Source of the DNA: Gordonia amicalis NBRC 100051 = JCM 11271
Lineage (GTDB): Bacteria > Actinomycetota > Actinomycetes > Mycobacteriales > Mycobacteriaceae
DNA length: 44,242 nt
Assembly: GCF_000332995.1 (NCBI RefSeq)
Contig: NZ_BANS01000053.1
Location: 1-44,242 of the forward strand
Reading direction: 5' to 3'
How positions within the stretch are numbered: position 1 is the first letter of the stretch; each line of letters starts with the position of its first letter. The notes under the pieces were generated by a model. The model saw only the letters and a program-made list of their open reading frames with translations, ran no database searches and had not been told where the DNA came from. A program made the translations under genes and the position numbers. Below are positions 39,311-44,242 of this stretch, one piece after another.

Positions 39311-40462
39311 ATGAGCACGCTGTCAGCCGAAGAATCCTTCCTCGTCGAGACCGTCCGGTCGTTCATCGACCGCGAGGTCAAGCCGACCGTGCAGGAGGTC
39401 GAGCACGCCAACGAATACCCCGAGAAGTGGATCGAGCAGATGAAGCAGATCGGGATCTACGGCCTGGCCGTGCCCGAGGCGTACGGCGGCTCGCCCGTCT
39501 CGATGCCGTGCTACGCGCAGGTCACCCAGGAACTCGCCCGGGGCTGGATGAGCCTCGCGGGTGCGATGGGCGGCCACACCGTCGTCGCGAAGCTGCTCAC
39601 GCTGTTCGGCACCGAGGAGCAGAAGCAGAACTACCTGCCGCGAATGGCCACCGGGGAGATGCGGGCGACCATGGCGCTGACCGAGCCGGGCGGCGGTTCC
39701 GATCTGCAGGCGATGTCGACCGTGGCCAAGGAGGACGGCGACGAACTGGTGATCAGCGGCGCGAAGACCTGGATCAGCAACGCGCGACGGTCCGGGCTCA
39801 TCGCCCTGCTGTGCAAGACCGATCCGGCTGCGCGGCCGCGGCACAAGGGCATCTCCATCGTCCTCGTCGAACACGGTCCCGGACTGACCGTCTCGCGCGA
39901 CCTGCCCAAGCTCGGTTACAAGGGCGTCGAGAGCTGTGAGCTCTCCTTCGACGGGTACCGCGCACCGAAGTCGGCGATCCTCGGCGCCGTACCCGGCAAG
40001 GGCTTCGGCCAGATGATGAAGGGGCTGGAAACCGGCCGCATCCAGGTTGCCTGTCGCGCACTGGGTGTCGCGACCGCAGCACTCGAGGACTCGCTGGCCT
40101 ATGCGCAGCAGCGCGAGTCCTTCGGGCAGCCCATCTGGAAGCACCAGTCGATCGGCAACTACCTGGCGGACATGGCCACCAAGCTGACCGCGGCCCGGCA
40201 GCTCACCTGGCACGCCGCCGAGCAGTACGACCGGGGCGAGCGGTGCGACATGGAAGCCGGCATGGCCAAGCTCTACGCCTCCGAGGTCGCGATGGAGGTC
40301 GCCCTCAATGCCGTTCGCATCCACGGCGGCTACGGTTACTCCACCGAGTTCGACGTCGAACGGTACTTCCGCGACGCACCGCTGATGATCGTCGGTGAGG
40401 GCACCAACGAGATCCAGCGCAACGTGATCGCCGCGCAACTCGTGGCACGGGGCGGTATCTGA
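39311..40462 (+). CDS. Acyl-CoA dehydrogenase
   Basis: 383 aa from ATG 39311 (GTG 39299 adds four residues). FAD contacts MALTEPGGGSDLQAMSTVA and KTWISNARRSG; RESFGQPIWKHQSIGNYLADMATKL; IHGGYGYSTEFDVERYFRDAPLMI; VGEGTNEIQRN contains the Glu at the catalytic-base position. With the divergent Mct/Mch/lyase trio it may oxidise a saturated C5 acid thioester such as methylsuccinyl-CoA to mesaconyl-CoA; this is inference from context. The GntR gene follows 46 nt downstream, so the two probably form an operon. Confidence 0.94.
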   Translation: MSTLSAEESFLVETVRSFIDREVKPTVQEVEHANEYPEKWIEQMKQIGIYGLAVPEAYGGSPVSMPCYAQVTQELARGWMSLAGAMGGHTVVAKLLTLFGTEEQKQNYLPRMATGEMRATMALTEPGGGSDLQAMSTVAKEDGDELVISGAKTWISNARRSGLIALLCKTDPAARPRHKGISIVLVEHGPGLTVSRDLPKLGYKGVESCELSFDGYRAPKSAILGAVPGKGFGQMMKGLETGRIQVACRALGVATAALEDSLAYAQQRESFGQPIWKHQSIGNYLADMATKLTAARQLTWHAAEQYDRGERCDMEAGMAKLYASEVAMEVALNAVRIHGGYGYSTEFDVERYFRDAPLMIVGEGTNEIQRNVIAAQLVARGGI

Positions 40463-40508
40463 CGGCGTCGACTCGTCAGAAGCCGCCGTACTCGAACAGG
40501 GGAGTGGG

Positions 40509-41252
40509 ATGAGCGAGGTCGGGCAGTCCGAGCCGGCGTACAAGGTGCTGGCCGCCGAACTGCGATCGCACATCGCCCAGGGCCGCTACAAGGGGGGTGT
40601 ACGGCTCCCCACCGAGTCCGAGCTGTCACAGGAGTACGGCCTGAGCAGGCAGACGGTACGCCGTGCCTTTCTCGAGTTGGTCACCGAGGGCTCGGTGTAT
40701 CGCGTACCCGGCCGTGGGACCTTCGCGACCGAGAACGCCGGTCAGTATCTGCGGCAACTGGGTTCGATCGACGACCTGATGAACCTCTCGACCGACACCG
40801 AGATGCAGGTCCTCGAATCACCCTCGCGCCGAGTCGATCTCGAGGCTGCCGGACGCCTGCGGCTCGACACCGACGTCGTCTACCGGATCGTGTTCCAGCG
40901 ATTCCACGACGGGGTGCCGTTCGTGGTCACGACCGTGTCATGGCCGGAGTCGGTGGCTCGGCTCGTGATCGATGCGCCCGAGGTGAAGGCAGGTGCGACG
41001 AGCGAGCACACGATGATCGGTCTGCTCGAACCGCACCTGCAGTATCCGATCGAGGAATGCGCGCAATCGATCACGGCCACCACCGCCGATGCCGAGACCG
41101 CAGGGCGGCTCGGGTGTCCGGTGGGTCACGCCGTGTTGCGCGTCGACCGGCTGTACACCGACTCGCGTGGCCGGGCGGTCGAACTCGCGATCAGCCACTT
41201 CCTGCCCGAGCACTACACCTACCGCGTGACGTTGCGGCGCAGCGGCATGTGA
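40509..41252 (+). CDS. GntR family regulator (HutC/UTRA type)
   Basis: 247 aa. Winged helix at about 10-75 (YKVLAAELRSHIAQGRYKGGVRLPTESELSQEYGLSRQTVRRAFLELVTEGSVYRVPGRGTF), then a UTRA ligand domain (about 95-240: VVYRIVFQRFHDGVPFVVTTVSWPE, ELAISHFLPEHYTYRVTL). HutC-type regulators respond to small carboxylates, sugars or similar pathway intermediates. Placed after the acyl-CoA dehydrogenase, it likely binds the inverted repeat at 39244-39271 and controls both divergent transcription units. Confidence 0.93.
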   Translation: MSEVGQSEPAYKVLAAELRSHIAQGRYKGGVRLPTESELSQEYGLSRQTVRRAFLELVTEGSVYRVPGRGTFATENAGQYLRQLGSIDDLMNLSTDTEMQVLESPSRRVDLEAAGRLRLDTDVVYRIVFQRFHDGVPFVVTTVSWPESVARLVIDAPEVKAGATSEHTMIGLLEPHLQYPIEECAQSITATTADAETAGRLGCPVGHAVLRVDRLYTDSRGRAVELAISHFLPEHYTYRVTLRRSGM

Positions 41253-41262
41253 AGCAGACGCG

Positions 41263-41299
41263 AAGCGGCCCGGTGATCACGAGGACCACCGGGCCGCTT
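41263..41299. terminator. Strong bidirectional terminator after gntR
   Basis: Perfect 13-bp arms AAGCGGCCCGGTG (41263-41275) and CACCGGGCCGCTT (41287-41299), 11-nt loop, between the GntR gene and the convergent MFS gene. Confidence 0.85.
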
Positions 41300-41315
41300 G
41301 GCAGCTCGGGGAGGG

Positions 41316-42778
41316 TCAGTGACGGACGCGTACCGGTTGCTCCTCGACGATGCCCGATGTTCTTCCCTTTGAGGGGATGAGCATGGTGATCGCCACGCCG
41401 ACGAAGGCGGCGGCGGCCGCGATCAGGAAGCACCAGGTGAACGTCGACTCGTCGGGGACCTCGGTGCCGCCCAGCGAGATGGTCGCGCTGGCCAGGATGA
41501 GGGCCATGACGGCGGAGGCGACGGTGGTGCCCAGCGATCGCATCAGGCCGTTCAGTCCGACCGCGGCGCCGGCTTCGGTGGCCGGCACCGACCCCATGAT
41601 CAGGGTCGGCATCGCCGCGTATCCGACGCCCACCCCGATGGCGCAGATGATCGAGGCCAGCATCAGCTTCCACGCCGCGTCCATGAGGAAGAAGGCGAAG
41701 AGGTAGCCGCAGCCGAGGATGCTGGCGCCGATGGCAAGGGTGTACTTCGCGCCGATCTTGTTGATCAGCAGGCCCGACAGCGGTGCGAAGAACATCATCA
41801 TCAGACCGCCGGGCGCCATCCACAGACCCGCAGCCAGGATCGACTGGCCCAGGCCGTAACCGGTCGCCTCGGGCAGCCGCAGCAGCATCGGCAGTATGAT
41901 CGACTGCGCCATCATGCCGAAACCGATGGCAGCCGCGGCGATGTTCGTCAGCAGCACGGCCGGCCGGGCCGTCGTCCGGAGATCGACCAGGGGCTCCTTC
42001 TGGCGGAGCTCGAAGAATCCCCAGACGACGAGAACGGCGATGCCGCCGAGGCCCAGGCCGAGGGTCTTGCCCGAGGTCCAGCCCCAGTCATTGGCCTTCG
42101 ACACCGCGATCAGGAAGGCCGAGAGGCCGATGGCCAAACCGACGGCACCGGGGATGTCGAGGCGGCCGCCGGCGGAGGTGTTGACCCGCGGGACGAGGAG
42201 CAGGACCGCGGCGATGATGAGCACACCGAGGCCCGTCGCGACGTAGAACAGGGCATGCCAGTCCCACGTCTCGACGATCCACGCGACAGGGGCAGACCGA
42301 TCGCACCGCCGACGCCGAGCGTCGCACTCATCGCGGCGACGGCCATCGACGTGATGTGAGGCGGGGTGATCTCGCGGATCAAGCTCATGCCGACCGGAAT
42401 GAAACCCATCGCGAGGCCCTGCACGCCACGACCGATGATCAGCGGAACGAGTGAATCGCCCACCGCGCACAGCAGCGATCCGAGGGTCAGCAGGACGGCG
42501 CTGGCGAGCAGGACGCGCTGCTTGCCGAACATGTCGCCGAGGCGACCGGCGATGGGCATGGCGACCGCCGCGGCGAGCAGGGTGGCGGTGATGATCCACG
42601 ACGCGTTGCCGATCGAGGTTCCCAGCAGACGCGGAAGATCCGGCTGGATCGGGATGATCAAGGTCTGCATCAGTGACGCGACGAGTCCGCCGAAGCAGAG
42701 CGCCACGACGCTGCCGACGGCGCCGGCGGGTGCCTGTTCGGTTCCCTCCTGGGGTAACTGGCCTTGTGTTTGGCTCAT
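41316..42778 (-). pseudogene. MFS exporter (DHA2/EmrB-QacA type) interrupted by a frameshift
   Basis: Start ATG 42778 with AAGGAGG 8 nt upstream. The first part (ALCFGGLVASLMQTLIIPIQPDLPRLL… GRLGDMFGKQRVLLAS… GLAMGFIPVGMSLIREITP… GVGGAIGLPLS) is in one frame and should continue directly into AWIVETWDWHALFYVATG, which is in another. One base is missing at about 42284-42288. The rest runs to 41316 with good codon bias, about 487 aa and 14 membrane helices in total. Motif A (GRLGDMFGKQR) and motif C (GVGGAIGLPL) mark a drug/proton antiporter. The lesion is recent, since both halves are otherwise intact, or it is a sequencing error. Confidence 0.85.
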
Positions 42779-42811
42779 CTGCGAGACCTCCTTCGAGGTA
42801 TGCAGCATACA

Positions 42812-42826
42812 TATGTAACGTACATA
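42812..42826. promoter_or_regulatory. MarR-type operator between MFS and MarR genes
   Basis: TATGTA-ACG-TACATA, perfect 6-bp arms. It lies 34 nt before the MFS start and 48 nt before the MarR start, in an AT-rich spot unlike its surroundings. This is the expected place for an autoregulating MarR repressor that also controls the exporter. Confidence 0.65.
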
Positions 42827-42873
42827 GGCAAACCGGACAGTAGATTCGTCCTGGTCGATGTGATGGAGGAGCA

Positions 42874-43377
42874 ATGTCCGAGGACCACGAACCGTGGCAA
42901 TCGCCGGTACACCGAGACCTGGTGGCCGAGTTGCTGCGTATGTCCCGGCGCAAGGGGCTGCTCCCGCCGTCGGTCGGGCTGGAGAAATCCGCCTTCGCCA
43001 TCCTGTGGGTTCTGTCCGACGGTCGGCCCCGCACGCTTCGCCAACTGACCGAAGAACTCGAACTCGAGCAGTCGACCGTCAACCGGCAGGTCAATGCCGC
43101 GATCAAACACGGCTACCTCGAGCGTTTCGAGGTCGAGGACTCGCTCTCCAAGCTGATCCGTCCCACCGATGCGGGACGCGAGGCCTTCCGGCGGGACGGA
43201 TTGCTACGTGCCGAGCGACTCGAGCAGGTCTTCGCCGATCTCGCTCCGGGCAGCCCGGAGGCGTTGCTCCACGAGTTGCGGGCGTTCAACGACGCCTATG
43301 AACGGACGCAGGACCGGCACGGCGCCGGCCGGCGTGACAGCAAGAGCGATCAGAGATTCAAGAGAGGGATGGTATGA
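42874..43377 (+). CDS. MarR family regulator
   Basis: 167 aa from ATG 42874 (GGAGGA 3 nt upstream). Winged helix at about 35-105: SAFAILWVLSDGRPRTLRQLTEELELEQSTVNRQVNAAIKHGYLERFEVEDSLSKLIRPTDAGREAF. Flanking helices form the dimer interface. It is divergent from the drug-exporter gene with a palindromic operator between and overlaps the downstream SDR by 4 nt. It likely represses the exporter and itself until a ligand binds. Confidence 0.92.
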   Translation: MSEDHEPWQSPVHRDLVAELLRMSRRKGLLPPSVGLEKSAFAILWVLSDGRPRTLRQLTEELELEQSTVNRQVNAAIKHGYLERFEVEDSLSKLIRPTDAGREAFRRDGLLRAERLEQVFADLAPGSPEALLHELRAFNDAYERTQDRHGAGRRDSKSDQRFKRGMV

Positions 43378-44242
43378 CCACTGGAGGCGGCACATACGTG
43401 GTGACCGGGTCGGCGTCGGGGATGGGCGCGGCTGTGGCCGAATCCCTACGCGCGGAAGGGCACACGGTGATCGGCGTCGATCTGCGCGATGCCGACGTCG
43501 TCGCCGACCTGTCGACCGCGCACGGTCGGCAGAAGGCCGCCGAGGAGGTCCTCGCCAAGGCCGAGGGCACGCTCGACGGTGCGGTCCTCGCCGCCGGGAT
43601 GGGGCCGACCAAGGGGCGCGAGCGAATGATCACCGAGGTCAACGTCCTCGGCGTCACTGATCTGCTGACTGCCTGGCGCCCGGCTCTGGCTGCTGCGGAC
43701 AAGGCGAAAGTGGTTGTCTTCGGCTCCAATTCGACGACCGTGACACCGTTGGTGCCGCGCGGTGCGATCCGGCGGCTCATCAACGGCGACACCGCCGGGG
43801 CGACCCGGCAGATCCTGCGACGCCGCGGCGTCACCGCGCCGGTCGCGTATGCAGCATCGAAGATCGCGGTCACCCAGTGGTCACGCTGGCAGGGCACCAA
43901 GCCGGAGTGGGCCGGGGAGGGCATCCGGGTCAACGTGATCGCGCCCGGCCCGGTGATGACGCCCCTGCTGCGATCCCAGCTCGACAGCCCACAGGCCAAG
44001 AGCGTGAAGTCGTTCCCGGTTCCGGTTCGCGAGTACGGAACCCCGGAGCAGCTCGCCGCGTGGGTGATGATCATGTTGTCGCCGGCCGCCGACTTCATGG
44101 CCGGCGCCGTCATCACCGTCGACGGCGGGACCGAGGCTCTGATGCGCACGCGGGACTGGCCGAAGCCGCTGCCGGTGCGCGGGATGCCCAAGCTGCTGTG
44201 GAAGATGTATCGCGCACCCAAGGACGGGCAGGTCGCGCAGTA
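43374..44242 (+). CDS. SDR family oxidoreductase (runs to the right edge)
   Basis: At least 289 aa from ATG 43374, overlapping the MarR stop (ATGA). The frame is open to the edge, where the last bases TA are probably the start of its stop codon, so the gene is nearly complete. Rossmann motif YVVTGSASGMGAAVAESL; the NAG position reads AAGMG; catalytic YAASK; PGPVMTPLLRSQL; and DGGTEALM at the end. An additional Arg-rich loop (RGAIRRLINGDTAGATRQILRRRG) lies before the active site. Likely reduces or oxidises a hydroxy compound with NAD(P)H, and its coupling to marR suggests the same inducer. Confidence 0.9.
   Translation, partial: MTTGGGTYVVTGSASGMGAAVAESLRAEGHTVIGVDLRDADVVADLSTAHGRQKAAEEVLAKAEGTLDGAVLAAGMGPTKGRERMITEVNVLGVTDLLTAWRPALAAADKAKVVVFGSNSTTVTPLVPRGAIRRLINGDTAGATRQILRRRGVTAPVAYAASKIAVTQWSRWQGTKPEWAGEGIRVNVIAPGPVMTPLLRSQLDSPQAKSVKSFPVPVREYGTPEQLAAWVMIMLSPAADFMAGAVITVDGGTEALMRTRDWPKPLPVRGMPKLLWKMYRAPKDGQVAQ

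Noticed and set aside
39323..40573. 416-codon minus-strand frame opposite the acyl-CoA dehydrogenase
   Set aside because: Antisense shadow of a gene with all family motifs; composition is not protein-like.

Overview
The window is high-GC actinobacterial DNA, most likely from a Gordonia-like member of the Corynebacteriales/Mycobacteriales. Pointers are several acyl-CoA dehydrogenases and CoA ligases with GC-ending codons, a mycofactocin-type SDR, a SigF-family sigma factor with a UsfX/RsbW-like anti-sigma factor, two ANTAR regulators, a DUF5709 protein and ectoine hydroxylase. No tRNA, rRNA, CRISPR array, integrase or complete insertion sequence was seen.

Layout. (1) 1-4.9 kb: an accessory segment with visibly lower GC and relaxed third-codon positions. 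It holds a 1183-aa helical-repeat protein with a C-terminal PIN-like nuclease domain, divergent from a DUF4238 protein. This is the best candidate for an undescribed (possibly defence) system. It ends in a gene-poor boundary at 4.9-5.4 kb. (2) 5.4-10.8 kb: amino-acid permease, msrB-msrA repair operon, a ribokinase wrecked by an internal deletion, flavin reductase-like protein, DUF2470 protein and a tyrosine phosphatase. (3) 10.8-17.9 kb: a five-gene minus-strand operon, every junction an ATGA overlap (acyl-CoA dehydrogenase, unknown protein, alpha/beta hydrolase, CoA ligase, thiolase), with a TetR regulator and two nearly identical operator sites. (4) 17.9-21.2 kb: mycofactocin-type SDR, LacI regulator, divergent glutaryl-CoA dehydrogenase and a very long inverted repeat.

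(5) 21.2-32.6 kb: a general-stress locus. It holds a GAF-ANTAR regulator, a STAS anti-anti-sigma protein lacking the phosphorylatable Ser, a SigF-type sigma factor, a zinc alcohol dehydrogenase, a membrane protein, an RsbW-like anti-sigma factor, a four-gene glycosyltransferase operon, a PAS-ANTAR regulator, a DUF5709 protein and a stress-type SDR. Six intergenic sites match or nearly match the SigF/SigB pattern GTTT-N14-16-GGGTA, so this sigma factor probably drives its own neighbourhood. The glycosyltransferase operon has a structured leader directly downstream of the PAS-ANTAR gene.

(6) 32.6-36 kb: an HpnE-like FAD amine oxidase-fold enzyme, a thioesterase frameshifted in a G8 run, and an ectD without ectABC. 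(7) 36-41.3 kb: a cluster resembling mct-mch-mcl (mesaconyl-CoA chemistry of the 3-hydroxypropionate bicycle and C5-dicarboxylate breakdown), divergent from an acyl-CoA dehydrogenase and a GntR regulator, with an inverted repeat bracketing the -10 region of the dehydrogenase promoter. (8) 41.3-44.2 kb: a DHA2-type MFS exporter interrupted by a frameshift, its divergent MarR regulator with a clear operator, and an SDR running to the window edge. Three genes in 44 kb are disrupted (ribokinase, thioesterase, MFS). The last two are single-base events that could be sequencing errors.
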